Below, piece by piece: positions 19,948 through 28,849 of a DNA stretch of 64,000 bases (positions are counted from its first letter, which is position 1; every line of letters begins with the position of its first letter). The DNA lies in assembly GCF_001570745.1 (NCBI RefSeq), contig NZ_BCSG01000003.1:181955-245954 (forward strand). The letters run 5' to 3'. Source of the stretch: Alicyclobacillus mali NBRC 102425. Lineage in GTDB: Bacteria; Bacillota; Bacilli; Alicyclobacillales; Alicyclobacillaceae. A program made the translations under genes and the position numbers. The notes beneath the pieces are model-generated. The model saw only the letters and a program-made list of their open reading frames with translations. It made no database searches and was not told the origin of the DNA.

Positions 19948-21981
19948 ATGCCGAAACCGTTCCTTTCCGACGCCGATTCCCCGCTTCCGCGCCGCGCCCG
20001 GCGTTCCTTCGCCCGAGTCGCCGCCGTGGCCTTTGGCGCCGCGTTTGGCGCCGGATTCGTCGGTACCTCGCTCGTGCTCGTGGGCCTCAAACTGCTCCCC
20101 CTGCCGTCGACCGCAGACACCGCGCCGACCGAGCTGACGAGCGCGGACGGCCGCCCCATCGCCCTCTGGTCCCCAGCCGGACAGGCGCGGGCCACCCTGC
20201 CGCTCGGCACCTTCCCGCGCTGGCTCATCCAGGCGACACTCGCCACCGAAGACGCCAATTTCTACCGCGATCACGCCATCAGCGTGCGCTCCACGCTCCG
20301 TGCCGTGGCGGTCGATCTGCGGCACGGCGAGATCGTCCAAGGCGGTTCCACCATCACGCAGCAGCTCGCGAAAAACCTGTACCTCACCCAGGATCGCACG
20401 CTCGGCCGCAAGCTGCGCGAGGCCATGCTCGCCACGCAGCTCGAGTTGCACGAGCCGAAGGACTGGATTCTGGACCGATACCTCAACGTCGTCTACTACG
20501 GGCACGGCGCGTACGGCGCGCCCGCAGCGAGCCAGCTCTACTTTGGCAAACCCGTTCAGTCGCTCGATCTCGCCGAGAGCGCCCTGCTCGCCGGCCTGCC
20601 CAAGGGCCCGACGCTGTACTCGCCGCTCGATCACCCCGAGCGCGCCAAGGCTCGCCAAAAGGTGGTGCTGGAGCGCATGGTGCAGACGGGCTACATCACC
20701 CAGGCCGAGGCCGACGCCGCGTACGCCGAGCCCCTGCACATCGAGCGCCACCAGCCGCCCACGCTTCAGGCGCCGTACTTCAGCGACATGGCGTTCCACG
20801 AAGCCAAGCGGATGGCCCGGCTCACAGACGGCGATCTCGACGCGGGCTACGTCCGCATTCACACGACGCTGGATCCGCTGCTGCAAAAGGCGGCAGAGCG
20901 CGCCATTCAGTCGACCCTGCCGAAGGGGAGTGAGCTCCAAGCCGCGCTCGTCGCCCTGGATCCGCAAACCGGCGCCATCCGCGCGCTGGTCGGCGGACGG
21001 GATTACCGCGAGAGCCCGTACAACCGGGCGCTCGGCGAGCGGCAGCCGGGATCGACGTTTAAGGCGTTCGTCTACGGGGCGGCGCTCACACGGGGTTGGA
21101 CGCCCGCGCGCGAGGTGGACTCCAAGCTCACCACGTTCATCTACGGCCCGTCTCCCAAGGACGAGTACACGGTGCACGACTACGGCGACATCTACGCCGG
21201 TCGGCCGCTCACGCTGCGGGAAGCCATCGCCCGGTCGGACAACGTGTACGCCGTGCAGACGGAACTCGCCATCGGAGCCCAAAACGTCGTGGACTTCGCC
21301 AAGAAGCTCGGAATTCAGGAGGAGATGAAGCCGTATCCCTCTCTGGCCCTCGGCGTGTTCCCCGTCACCCCGGTGGAATTGGCCGCAGCCTACGCGGCCT
21401 TCGCCAACGGGGGCTACAAGGTCTCGCCACACACCGTCGAATCCGTCGACACGCCGTATGGCCGCACGGTCCATCCGCTCGAGAAGACGCGCGTCATCTC
21501 GCCCGAGCTCGCGTTTCAGATGACCGATCTCATGCAGAGCGTGCTGGCACCCGGCGGAACGGGATATGGCGCTCGGCCGTACCTGCACGCCCCGGCCGCG
21601 GCGAAGACCGGGACAACGGATACAGACGCCTGGATGGTGGGTTACACGCCCCGGCTGGTGGTCGCGGTGTGGGTGGGTTACGACTCGGGCCGCCCGCTCA
21701 CGGTGGAGGAGTCTCACCTCGCTGCACCCATATGGGGCAAGTTCATGGGCACCGCACAGGCGCACCTGCCCGGGCCGTGGTACACGCCGCCGTCCGATCT
21801 CGAGGCTGTCCGGATCGATCCGCTGTCCGGCGCGCTCGCCACGCCCCAGTGCGGCGCCGCGGAGACGGACTACTTCCTGCCGGGAACCGCCCCCACGGCC
21901 ACGTGCCCGCTTCATCGGGCGCCGGTTGTGCCCGAACCCGCGCCGAGCCGATTGTGGAACTGGCTGCGGCGGCTCTTCTAG
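19948..21981 (+). CDS. Class A penicillin-binding protein (PbpG-like)
   Basis: Bifunctional peptidoglycan synthase, 677 residues. Short cytoplasmic N terminus and one membrane anchor (about 22-50). Then a GT51 glycosyltransferase domain with the catalytic ATEDANFYRDH and QGGSTITQQLAKN. Then a transpeptidase domain with the serine in GSTFKAF, the SDN motif and KTGTTDTDAW. The start follows CGGAGG. B. subtilis has pbpG (sporulation PBP) close to speE-speB, and the same neighbourhood here supports a PbpG-type call, though a housekeeping role is not excluded. Confidence 0.9.
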   Translation: MPKPFLSDADSPLPRRARRSFARVAAVAFGAAFGAGFVGTSLVLVGLKLLPLPSTADTAPTELTSADGRPIALWSPAGQARATLPLGTFPRWLIQATLATEDANFYRDHAISVRSTLRAVAVDLRHGEIVQGGSTITQQLAKNLYLTQDRTLGRKLREAMLATQLELHEPKDWILDRYLNVVYYGHGAYGAPAASQLYFGKPVQSLDLAESALLAGLPKGPTLYSPLDHPERAKARQKVVLERMVQTGYITQAEADAAYAEPLHIERHQPPTLQAPYFSDMAFHEAKRMARLTDGDLDAGYVRIHTTLDPLLQKAAERAIQSTLPKGSELQAALVALDPQTGAIRALVGGRDYRESPYNRALGERQPGSTFKAFVYGAALTRGWTPAREVDSKLTTFIYGPSPKDEYTVHDYGDIYAGRPLTLREAIARSDNVYAVQTELAIGAQNVVDFAKKLGIQEEMKPYPSLALGVFPVTPVELAAAYAAFANGGYKVSPHTVESVDTPYGRTVHPLEKTRVISPELAFQMTDLMQSVLAPGGTGYGARPYLHAPAAAKTGTTDTDAWMVGYTPRLVVAVWVGYDSGRPLTVEESHLAAPIWGKFMGTAQAHLPGPWYTPPSDLEAVRIDPLSGALATPQCGAAETDYFLPGTAPTATCPLHRAPVVPEPAPSRLWNWLRRLF

Positions 21982-21997
21982 CCCCGCTGCGGCCGAC

Positions 21998-22011
21998 GCT
22001 TTGCGCAAAGC
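21998..22011. repeat. Perfect 14-base palindrome after the PBP gene
   Basis: GCTTTGCGCAAAGC, embedded in flanking GCGGC/GCCGC pairs, 17 bases after the PBP stop. It could be a terminator stem lacking a T-run. Confidence 0.3.
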
Positions 22012-22073
22012 CGCACGAGCGCGGGCAACGCTCGCGCCGGCGCGGAATCTTGCGACAAGTCGAGCGCAGCCTG

Positions 22074-22082
22074 TGGTACAAT
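22074..22082 (+). promoter_or_regulatory. Extended -10 promoter of the aminotransferase gene
   Basis: TGGTACAAT: TACAAT at 22077-22082 with TGn. The predicted start near 22089 places the GTG at 22114, not the earlier in-frame codon at 22081, inside the transcript. Confidence 0.5.
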
Positions 22083-22113
22083 GGCGGAGAGTAATCCATG
22101 GGGGCGTGAACGA

Positions 22114-23304
22114 GTGGAAGAGCGTCTGTCGAGACGAGTCAGAACCATCCGGCCGTCGGCGACCATGAGCGTCGACAGCAAGACCAAGCAACTCATCGCC
22201 AAGGGCCAGCCGGTGATCAACATGAGCGTCGGCGAACCGGACTTTCAAACGCCGGTCCCCGCCGCCTTCGCGGGCATCCGCGCCATCACCAACGGGCAGA
22301 CCCGCTATACCGAGGCCGCTGGCATGCTGGCTCTGCGCAAGGCCATCGCGCATAAGCTTCAGACCGAAAACGGCCTTCACTACGCGCCGGAGCAAATCGT
22401 GGTCTCGAACGGCGCGAAGCACACGCTGTACAACATCTTCGTGGCCATCCTCGACGAGGGGGACGAGGTGATTCTCCCCGCGCCGTACTGGACCTCCTAT
22501 CCAGAGCAGATCCGCGTGGCGGGCGGCAAGCCCGTCGTGATCGAGTGCGGGCCCGAGACGGGCTTCAAGCTCACGCCCGAACAGCTCGCCGCGGCCATCA
22601 CGCCGCGGACCAAGGCGGTCCTGCTGAACAGCCCGTGCAACCCCACCGGCTCGGTGTACCACGAGGACGAGCTGAAGGCGCTCGGCGAAGTCCTGCGCCA
22701 GCACGACGTCTACGTCGTGCTCGACGAGATTTACGAGCGCCTGGTCTACGGCGTGAAGCACGTGAGCCTCGTGGCCGCCTGCCCTGATTTGTACGATCGC
22801 GCCCTCGTCGTGAACGGCTTTTCAAAGGCATTCGCGATGACGGGGTGGCGCCTCGGCTACGTGGCCGCGCCGCTCGATCTCGCCAAGGCCATGGCGAGCT
22901 TCCAAAGCCACTCCACGGGCAGCCCGGCGACCATGTCGCAGATCGCGGGCGAAACGGCGCTTGCGCACTTCGATCCAGGCGTGATCGACGTGTTCCGCCG
23001 TCGGCGCGATGCGCTCGTGGCCGGACTCAACAGCCTTGAGGGCGTGCGCTGCCTCGTGCCTGAAGGCGCGTTTTACGCGTTCCCCGACGTCCGCGGGGTC
23101 TTCGGGAGACGCTATGAGGGCCAGGCCATCGAGTCGAGCGCGGACTACTGCGAACTGTTGCTCGAACACGCGCTTGTCGCGAGCGTGCCGGGCGAGGCGT
23201 TCGGGGCACCGGGCTACGTCCGCTTCTCGTATGCGGTGCGCGACGAGGACGTGATCGAAGCCGTGAATCGCATGCGCGAGTTCCACAGCAAGCTGACGAA
23301 CTGA
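22114..23304 (+). CDS. Class I aspartate/aromatic aminotransferase
   Basis: PLP enzyme of fold type I, 396 residues. Key parts: INMSVGEPDF at the N terminus, NSPCNPTGSVY, DEIYERLVYG with the PLP-ring Asp, and the Schiff-base lysine in NGFSKAFAMTGWRLGY. Closest in layout to bacterial AspB-type aspartate aminotransferases (subgroup I gamma). I choose the GTG at 22114 because a G-rich SD lies 9 bases upstream and the promoter -10 overlaps the earlier start. Alternative substrates (aromatic amino acids) are possible. Confidence 0.88.
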   Translation: MEERLSRRVRTIRPSATMSVDSKTKQLIAKGQPVINMSVGEPDFQTPVPAAFAGIRAITNGQTRYTEAAGMLALRKAIAHKLQTENGLHYAPEQIVVSNGAKHTLYNIFVAILDEGDEVILPAPYWTSYPEQIRVAGGKPVVIECGPETGFKLTPEQLAAAITPRTKAVLLNSPCNPTGSVYHEDELKALGEVLRQHDVYVVLDEIYERLVYGVKHVSLVAACPDLYDRALVVNGFSKAFAMTGWRLGYVAAPLDLAKAMASFQSHSTGSPATMSQIAGETALAHFDPGVIDVFRRRRDALVAGLNSLEGVRCLVPEGAFYAFPDVRGVFGRRYEGQAIESSADYCELLLEHALVASVPGEAFGAPGYVRFSYAVRDEDVIEAVNRMREFHSKLTN

Positions 23305-23322
23305 GCCAGCCGCACTTGGCGC

Positions 23323-23348
23323 GAGGGCCCCGACGCTTCGGGGCCCTC
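23323..23348 (+). terminator. Hairpin terminator after the aminotransferase gene
   Basis: Perfect 11-base-pair stem (GAGGGCCCCGA/TCGGGGCCCTC) with a CGCT tetraloop. The tail CGCTTATG is only weakly T-rich. It also separates this gene from the convergent small gene ending at 23363. Confidence 0.6.
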
Positions 23349-23362
23349 CGCTTATGTCGGCC

Positions 23363-23605
23363 TCACTGCGGCTCGCTCGAGGCGCCCGGATGCGCCGGGT
23401 GGATCTCCCCGTGTGCATCGAGGATTTGGTGATCCTCTTGCACCTCAATGAGGCCCGCGTTGTGCAACGCCTGCAACACTTCGAAGAGACTGTCGCGCTT
23501 GTCCTCCGGCAGGGATCGCACGAATTGATTGATGTCCTGCGCTGGGGCCAGTTGCACGAAGTGCACCCCGCCGTACTTTGCGTACAAGTCGCGCCTGTAC
23601 GTCAT
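23363..23605 (-). CDS. Hypothetical 80-residue protein
   Basis: Small soluble protein starting MTYRRDLYAKYGG; ATG with an excellent GAGGAGGGGAG SD. Mixed charged composition with a probable helix (KRDSLFEVLQALHNAGLIEV). No signal peptide or membrane segment and no family I recognise. It is divergent from the proline-rich protein gene at 23747. Confidence 0.65.
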   Translation of the reverse strand: MTYRRDLYAKYGGVHFVQLAPAQDINQFVRSLPEDKRDSLFEVLQALHNAGLIEVQEDHQILDAHGEIHPAHPGASSEPQ

Positions 23606-23746
23606 CCGCTCCCCTCCTCGCTTTGCCAACAAGCGTATTGTCCTCCGAAGCCGCCGAGCCTATGCCACTTGGGCGCGTGCCCCGCACGGCCCTCAGGCGA
23701 TTGTCATACGCTTTAGGAGCAGGCTGGGGAAGCGAGGTGGACTGTG

Positions 23747-24487
23747 ATGAATGCCAAGCCCCAGAAGGCCGAGCGCATCCCCGGCGTCGCGCTCGCGAAG
23801 GCGCAGGCGTCGCGCCCCGCGAACGGGCGGGGAACGAGAAGAGGCGCCGCGCGATCCGGCGGGCGAAACGGCTCGCCCGCGCAGTCGAAGGCGGGCAGCA
23901 AGTCGCCTGCTCCATCGCAGCTCCTGACGCCCAAAAACATGCAGGACACGCTGAAGACGGTCGGCAATCTGCGGAACATGGTCAAAAACTGGCTGAACTA
24001 TCTCCAGCAGGCCGACAAGATGCTGGATACCTTCTACGTCACAACCGGGGCTCTGAAGGAGAGCGGCGTGCTCGACAAACTGCTGAAATTCAAGGGCCGC
24101 AACCTGACGACCGAAGATTTCACCAACATTCTCGCCGCGCTCTTGTCGTCGCCGCTAGCCGAGGGATTCCTCAAGGGATCGGGCGGCAACGGTGGCGAAA
24201 GCGCATCGGCGCATGAGCCGGCCGGATCGGCGCAAAGCGCGCAGCCCGCGCCGAGCGCACCAAACGCGGCCGCAAACATCCAGCAGCCGCCCCAATCCCA
24301 GCAGGCGCCCGGGCCCCCATACGCCCCGCCGGCCTACGCGCCCTACGCTGCGCCCGTGCAGCCGTACGCTGCGCAGCAGCCAATGTACGGAGCGCCGCCG
24401 TATCCGTATTATGGACCTCCGCCCGCGCCTGTGCCGCCACCGGCAAGAGCTGCAACCGGCCCCGACACCGGACGCGCGCCCAGCTGA
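23747..24487 (+). CDS. Hypothetical low-complexity protein, Pro/Tyr-rich tail
   Basis: About 246 residues in three parts: a basic, low-complexity Ala/Arg/Lys/Ser N terminus (1-58); a conserved-looking helical core (about 60-145, containing MQDTLKTVGNLRNMVKNWLNYL); and a Pro/Tyr/Ala/Gln-rich tail from residue 165 with YAPY/YPYYGPPP repeats. The layout recalls spore-coat-associated YqfQ/YppG-type proteins of Bacillus, but I cannot assign it. The start is ATG at 23747 or GTG at 23744, both served by GAGG. Confidence 0.6.
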   Translation: MNAKPQKAERIPGVALAKAQASRPANGRGTRRGAARSGGRNGSPAQSKAGSKSPAPSQLLTPKNMQDTLKTVGNLRNMVKNWLNYLQQADKMLDTFYVTTGALKESGVLDKLLKFKGRNLTTEDFTNILAALLSSPLAEGFLKGSGGNGGESASAHEPAGSAQSAQPAPSAPNAAANIQQPPQSQQAPGPPYAPPAYAPYAAPVQPYAAQQPMYGAPPYPYYGPPPAPVPPPARAATGPDTGRAPS

Positions 24488-24500
24488 GCCCCGCGCCACG

Positions 24501-24540
24501 AGCCGCCTGGCCATCCGCCCGGGCGGCTTCTTGTGCCTCT
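24501..24540 (+). terminator. Rho-independent terminator
   Basis: Stem AGCCGCC (24501-24507)/GGCGGCT (24522-24528), then TCTTGTGCCTCTTC. Ends the transcript of the low-complexity protein gene. Confidence 0.6.
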
Positions 24541-24627
24541 TCACGAAATTTGCGCATTCCCGCATCATCCCGTTCGCATGCCTCTGCAATACAATGGAGA
24601 CAGGATGAACCTGTGCGGGGAGGCGCC

Positions 24628-24906
24628 ATGGCCGTGAGCAACCGGTGGATCTCCTGGTTCACGAGGTACTTCAGTTTCGCCGTGAACATCGCCCTGACCG
24701 TGTACCTTCTCTTTTTCCTAGGCCCGGGCCCGCTTTGGATTCGCGTACGCGATCACGCCTGGGCGGTCGCCCTGTTGTGGCTCGTGAACCGCCGCTCCGT
24801 CTACCGCGCGTTTCCGCAGCTCGTCGGTATTCGAGACGAGCCGGCTTCGGACTCGCGCGCACATCTTTCCCAAGAACCGCCGCAGTCACGGGACCCACAG
24901 GCGTAA
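24628..24906 (+). CDS. Small membrane protein, unknown function
   Basis: 92 residues; ATG with GGGGAGG. Two hydrophobic stretches (about 12-32 and 40-55) flank a short polar loop, followed by a charged, proline-containing C terminus. A TACAAT hexamer lies at 24590-24595. Followed by a strong bidirectional terminator. No family recognised. Confidence 0.55.
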   Translation: MAVSNRWISWFTRYFSFAVNIALTVYLLFFLGPGPLWIRVRDHAWAVALLWLVNRRSVYRAFPQLVGIRDEPASDSRAHLSQEPPQSRDPQA

Positions 24907-24920
24907 AATGCCCCGCACAG

Positions 24921-24970
24921 CAAAAGGGCTGGTCCCCCGACAACTGCGGGGACCAGCCGTTGTTTCGTTT
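24921..24970. terminator. Bidirectional terminator between convergent genes
   Basis: Perfect 11-base-pair stem GGCTGGTCCCC (24927-24937)/GGGGACCAGCC (24948-24958). T-rich tails on both sides: GTTGTTTCGTTT on plus, CTTTTG on minus. It serves the genes ending at 24906 (+) and 24970 (-). Confidence 0.8.
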
Positions 24971-25410
24971 CAGTCCTTCGTCTGCTTCGGGACGAACTTC
25001 TTAATTTCCTTCAGCGTCTTCTCATCGACGGGCGGCCCATACTTTTTCACGATCTCGTCGACGTTCGTCGTCGGGCCGTTCTTCGTCGCGTCCGTGTAGG
25101 CCTTCACAAACTGCTTGAACCGGCTCTCGGGCACGGGCAGGCCGAGCTTATTCGCGAAGTTTTTCGCCAACGACTCGACCTGGTTCGGATCCCGCCACGA
25201 ATCCGGCGGAACGTTCTTGACGTCTTCGAGGATCTCAAAGATGGCCTTGCGCTTTCCGGCCAGGTTTTGCTTCAACACGTCGAGCGATCCCGCCGGCGGC
25301 TGCTGCGCTGCGACCGAAAGCGGTGGCTGATCCACCGGCGCCGCAGCCTGCTGCGGCCGCTTGGCCTTCGCCTGTGGCTTGCGCCCCTTCTTTCCGGATG
25401 AAGCCGCCAT
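24970..25410 (-). CDS. Hypothetical basic protein, Lys/Pro-rich N terminus
   Basis: 146 residues; start with GGAGGAGGG. Disordered, basic N terminus (1-45) and a helical domain (about 45-130, with VESLAKNFANKLGLPVPESRFKQF in part). The domain layout is loosely reminiscent of SpoVIF-like sporulation proteins, but the likeness is weak. It shares its architecture (basic disordered head plus helical block) with the product of 23747-24487. Confidence 0.55.
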   Translation of the reverse strand: MAASSGKKGRKPQAKAKRPQQAAAPVDQPPLSVAAQQPPAGSLDVLKQNLAGKRKAIFEILEDVKNVPPDSWRDPNQVESLAKNFANKLGLPVPESRFKQFVKAYTDATKNGPTTNVDEIVKKYGPPVDEKTLKEIKKFVPKQTKD

Positions 25411-25520
25411 GGTTGCACCCTCCTCCTCGCGTTGCCCCTACCGGAGCCTCTCCTCAGGGTATGCGAGCCAAAGGAAGGGTGTCTCGATTCTCACCGCCCA
25501 AAATAGCGCTGGCGGCGTAC

Positions 25521-25727
25521 CTACGACTGCCTCACCTCGGGGCTTCGCAGGCGAATGTCGATGGCAGCGGCGAGGATGGCGGCCAGCACCATCAGCGCCG
25601 CGCCGATGGCGCCCCACCACTCGCGGTGCGCCGCGCACACAAGAAGCGCAAATCCTGTGAACAGCATCAGGCTCAAGCCGACAAACGCCACCACAAACAT
25701 GTGAAGGACCTTGCGTACCACCTTCAC
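25521..25727 (-). CDS. Small two-helix membrane protein
   Basis: 68 residues with two long hydrophobic helices (about 8-31 and 38-57) separated by a short HREWW loop. GTG start with GGAGGG at 7-base spacing. No family recognised. It lies between moaA and the basic protein gene, all on the minus strand. Confidence 0.55.
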   Translation of the reverse strand: MKVVRKVLHMFVVAFVGLSLMLFTGFALLVCAAHREWWGAIGAALMVLAAILAAAIDIRLRSPEVRQS

Positions 25728-25790
25728 GAGCCTTCCCTCCGCGTGCTTGGTGACAGCATCATACCAAGGGATGGGCGAAACGAAAACGGG

Positions 25791-26816
25791 TCAGCCGCCA
25801 ATCCGCGACATCTCCACCTTCGGTTTTCTCGCCGTCGCCTCGCTCCGAATTTCCGAATATCGATCCTGGCGCTTGCGCCACACATCCGCGACAAACGCAC
25901 CGATCTCCTGCTCCGACGCGCCGCGATCGAACAGCGGCCGAAGCGAAACGCCACGCGCGCCAAACAAGCAGGTGAAGAGTTCGCCAGCGGCCGTCACGCG
26001 AAGCCTCGTGCAAAATCGGCAAAATGGCCGAGACACCGAGTGGATGACGCCGATCTCGCCCTGACCGTCCCGGTACCGATACCGCGTCGCCACCTCACCC
26101 TCGCGCCGCGGAGGCAGTGGCTCGAGCGGATGCCTCGTCCCAATCCAGTCCAGGATCTCGTCGGCCGTCACCACGTCCTCCATGCGCCAGCCGTTGGTCG
26201 TCCCAACATCCATATATTCAATGAAGCGCACAATCACGCCCGTCCCTCGGAACCGCTCCGCGATGGCCACCACCTCGTCCTCGTTCCAGCCGCGGCGGAC
26301 CACCACATTCACCTTCACCGGCGAAAGCCCCGCCTCCGCGGCGGCGTCGATGGCCGCGAGAACCCGCTGGACCGGAAAGCGCACGCCGTTCATCCGCGCC
26401 GCCACGTCCGGGCGAAGGGCGTCGAGGCTCACCGTGACTCGCGTCAGCCCCGCCTTCTTCAGCGCCATCGCCTTCTCGGGCGTCAGCAAGCTGCCATTCG
26501 TCGTCATGGCAATCTCGTGAAGCCCAGGCACGGCAGCCACCTTTTCGACGATCTCGACGACCTCCCGGCGCAGAATCGGCTCGCCGCCCGTCAACCGCAC
26601 CTTCTCCAGCCCAAACGGCACGAGCGCCCGCACCAGCTTCGCAATTTCGTCCGGCGACATGAGCGCATCAGGGCGCAAAAACGGATAATTCGGCCCGAAC
26701 ACGTCACTCGGCATGCAGTACGGACAGCGAAAGTTGCATCGATCCGTGAGCGACACGCGCAGATCCCGAAGCGGCCGCCCAAGCCGATCCGCCAGCGCCT
26801 CTTCCCCCGTCGCCAT
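25791..26816 (-). CDS. moaA: GTP 3',8-cyclase (molybdenum cofactor biosynthesis protein A)
   Basis: Radical-SAM enzyme for the first step of molybdopterin synthesis. N-terminal 4Fe-4S motif [11 protein letters not shown]-binding TGGEPILRR, a second cluster in the C-terminal half (CRFCTRLR...C) and the essential terminal GG. 341 residues, normal length; ATG after TGGGGGG. No other moa/moe gene is in the window. Confidence 0.95.
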   Translation of the reverse strand: MATGEEALADRLGRPLRDLRVSLTDRCNFRCPYCMPSDVFGPNYPFLRPDALMSPDEIAKLVRALVPFGLEKVRLTGGEPILRREVVEIVEKVAAVPGLHEIAMTTNGSLLTPEKAMALKKAGLTRVTVSLDALRPDVAARMNGVRFPVQRVLAAIDAAAEAGLSPVKVNVVVRRGWNEDEVVAIAERFRGTGVIVRFIEYMDVGTTNGWRMEDVVTADEILDWIGTRHPLEPLPPRREGEVATRYRYRDGQGEIGVIHSVSRPFCRFCTRLRVTAAGELFTCLFGARGVSLRPLFDRGASEQEIGAFVADVWRKRQDRYSEIRSEATARKPKVEMSRIGG

Positions 26817-26845
26817 GATGCACCCCCCATTTCTCGCACACCTTC

Positions 26846-26873
26846 AGTGTATCACGCGCGTCCTCTCGGTCCA
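26846..26873 (-). promoter_or_regulatory. Sigma-A promoter of moaA
   Basis: Minus strand TGGACC (26868-26873), 16-base spacer, TACACT (26846-26851) with TGn extension; 30 bases before the ATG. Confidence 0.5.
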
Positions 26874-26937
26874 TCATTCCCCCAAAGCCACCTTTGCGCT
26901 ACACTGGGGGCGTAAGATTTGCCGAGGAGGCACAGAG

Positions 26938-27339
26938 ATGAACGTTGCCCTCATTGCGCACGACAACAAGAAGGACGACATGGTGAATCTGGCCATCGCG
27001 TATCAGAACATACTGAAGCACCACAACCTGTTTGCCACCGGCACGACCGGCCGCCGCATCCAGGAAGCCACGGGACTTGAGGTGCACCGCTTTCAGTCCG
27101 GCCCGTACGGTGGAGATCAGCAGATTGGGGCCATGGTCGCGAACGACGAGATGGACCTCGTCATCTTCCTGCGGGACCCACTCACCGCCCAGCCGCACGA
27201 TCCCGACATCACCGCGCTCCTCCGCATCTGCGACGTGCACAACGTGCCACTCGCGACCAACCTCGCCGCGGCGGAGATCCTCGTCCGCGCCATTGAACAC
27301 GGGCTGGCGGAGTTTCGGCCGCGGGATCGCAAGCGTTAA
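26938..27339 (+). CDS. mgsA: Methylglyoxal synthase
   Basis: Converts dihydroxyacetone phosphate to methylglyoxal, a bypass of lower glycolysis. 133 residues with the family landmarks [43 protein letters not shown] and [16 protein letters not shown]; the aspartates in the last two include the catalytic base. ATG with GAGGAGG. Precedes the Xaa-Pro peptidase gene by 60 bases. Confidence 0.96.
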   Translation: MNVALIAHDNKKDDMVNLAIAYQNILKHHNLFATGTTGRRIQEATGLEVHRFQSGPYGGDQQIGAMVANDEMDLVIFLRDPLTAQPHDPDITALLRICDVHNVPLATNLAAAEILVRAIEHGLAEFRPRDRKR

Positions 27340-27399
27340 AGGCCGGGCCACGTCCCCACGGGCCCCACTCCGTGAGCCTATCTCGAGGAGGTCTCCCTC

Positions 27400-28650
27400 A
27401 TGACGGAAACCATGAATCCGTACGCGAAGCGCCGCGAGGCCCTGCTTCGCCGCATTCCCGACGGCTCCATCGCGCTCTTCTTCGCCGGCCAGGCCCCCTA
27501 TATGTCTGGCGATCACCCATACAGTCCGTTCCACGTCAACCGCAACTTCTTCTATCTGACCGGCATCACACAGGAACACTCGCGCCTTTTGCTCGCCAAA
27601 CTCGACGGCAATGAACAGATCATCCTCTTCACGGAACACGTCTCCGAAGTGGAGGAAAAGTGGACCGGCAAGCGGCTCCCCGACCAACTGGCCCGAAGGA
27701 TTTCCGGCATCGCGGAGGTGCAAGATCTCGCCCAGTTCGAAACGACGCTCGGGCGCATGCTTCGCACCGGCGAATACGAGTGGCTGTATTTAGATGTGGA
27801 GCAGGATCGATTCCACCAAACGGAGACTGAGGCGCACCGCTTCGCGCGCATCTTTCGGGACAAATACCCGGCCATCGTCATCCGCAACCCCTACGCCGAG
27901 GTGTGCCGGATGCGCACGGTGAAGGACGAGGCCGAGATCGACTGCATACGGCAGGCGATAGACATCACGCGCGAAGGCGTGTTGGCCATGATGAAAAGCG
28001 CGCGGCCGGGCATGTGGGAATACGAACTTGAGGCGCACTTTGACTTCGCGCTCCGATCCCGGGGCGTGCGGGAGCACGCGTTTCCGCCGATTGTGGCGGG
28101 CGGCGAGCGCGCGTGCGTGCTCCACTACGTCGACAACGACCAGGTCATTGAAGACGGCCAGCTTGTGCTCTGCGATCTCGGCGCGCAGTACGGCTGCTAT
28201 TCGGCCGACATCACGCGCACGTTTCCGATCTCCGGTCGATTCACGCCGCGCCAACGAGAGATTTACAACATCGTGCTGGCGGCGATGGAAGCGACGATCG
28301 AAGCTATTCGCCCGGGTGTGACGACGAGTGAATTGAACGACGTCACGAAATCCGTGTTGGCGCAAGAACTGAAGCGCATCGGACTCATTCAGGACGACGG
28401 CGAAGTCGCGCGCTACTATTACCACGGCGTCAGCCATCGGCTGGGGCTTGACACGCACGACGTCGGATCGCCCAAGTGGCCGCTCGAGGCGGGCGACGTC
28501 ATCACGGTCGAGCCAGGGCTGTACATCGCGGAAGAGGGCATTGGCATTCGGATTGAAGACGACGTGCTGGTGACGGAGGACGGCGCGGTCAACCTCTCGC
28601 TGAGCATCCCGAAGGACCCAGACGAGATCGAGCGCATCATGCGCGGGTGA
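27400..28650 (+). CDS. Xaa-Pro aminopeptidase (M24B)
   Basis: Metallopeptidase removing an N-terminal residue before proline. N-terminal aminopeptidase P domain (FFAGQAPYMSGDHPY), C-terminal pita-bread domain with the five metal ligands visible in order: Asp in CDLGAQ, Asp in ADITRTFP, His in GLDTHDVG, Glu in TVEPGLY, Glu in IRIEDDV. 416 residues; AGGAGG SD. Cytosolic, no signal peptide. Confidence 0.93.
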   Translation: MTETMNPYAKRREALLRRIPDGSIALFFAGQAPYMSGDHPYSPFHVNRNFFYLTGITQEHSRLLLAKLDGNEQIILFTEHVSEVEEKWTGKRLPDQLARRISGIAEVQDLAQFETTLGRMLRTGEYEWLYLDVEQDRFHQTETEAHRFARIFRDKYPAIVIRNPYAEVCRMRTVKDEAEIDCIRQAIDITREGVLAMMKSARPGMWEYELEAHFDFALRSRGVREHAFPPIVAGGERACVLHYVDNDQVIEDGQLVLCDLGAQYGCYSADITRTFPISGRFTPRQREIYNIVLAAMEATIEAIRPGVTTSELNDVTKSVLAQELKRIGLIQDDGEVARYYYHGVSHRLGLDTHDVGSPKWPLEAGDVITVEPGLYIAEEGIGIRIEDDVLVTEDGAVNLSLSIPKDPDEIERIMRG

Positions 28651-28676
28651 CGGAGCGCCCCGTGTTCGCCGGCGAG

Positions 28677-28705
28677 GCCGAGGGGGCTTTGTGTCGCCCC
28701 TCGGC
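28677..28705 (+). terminator. Hairpin after the Xaa-Pro aminopeptidase gene
   Basis: Stem GCCGAGGGGGC / GCCCCTCGGC, 26 bases after the stop. There is no T-run, so intrinsic termination is doubtful. Confidence 0.35.
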
Positions 28706-28849
28706 GGTCGCCCGGCTGTGCGCGACGATTGGCGCGCGGCTGAGGAGGTTGGCGCACCTTTGAAAGCGAATTCATCAGACGGCGGAGCGCGGCCCGCTCG
28801 ATGGACCGGGCCGTGAATGGACGCGGCCGCACGGAAAGGATGAGGCACC

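Noticed and set aside
19921..22761. A 946-codon open frame on the minus strand opposite the PBP and aminotransferase genes
   Set aside because: It is the mirror of two well-supported plus-strand genes in high-GC DNA. The translation has no family-like motif and is Arg/His/Gly-rich as expected of an antisense shadow.
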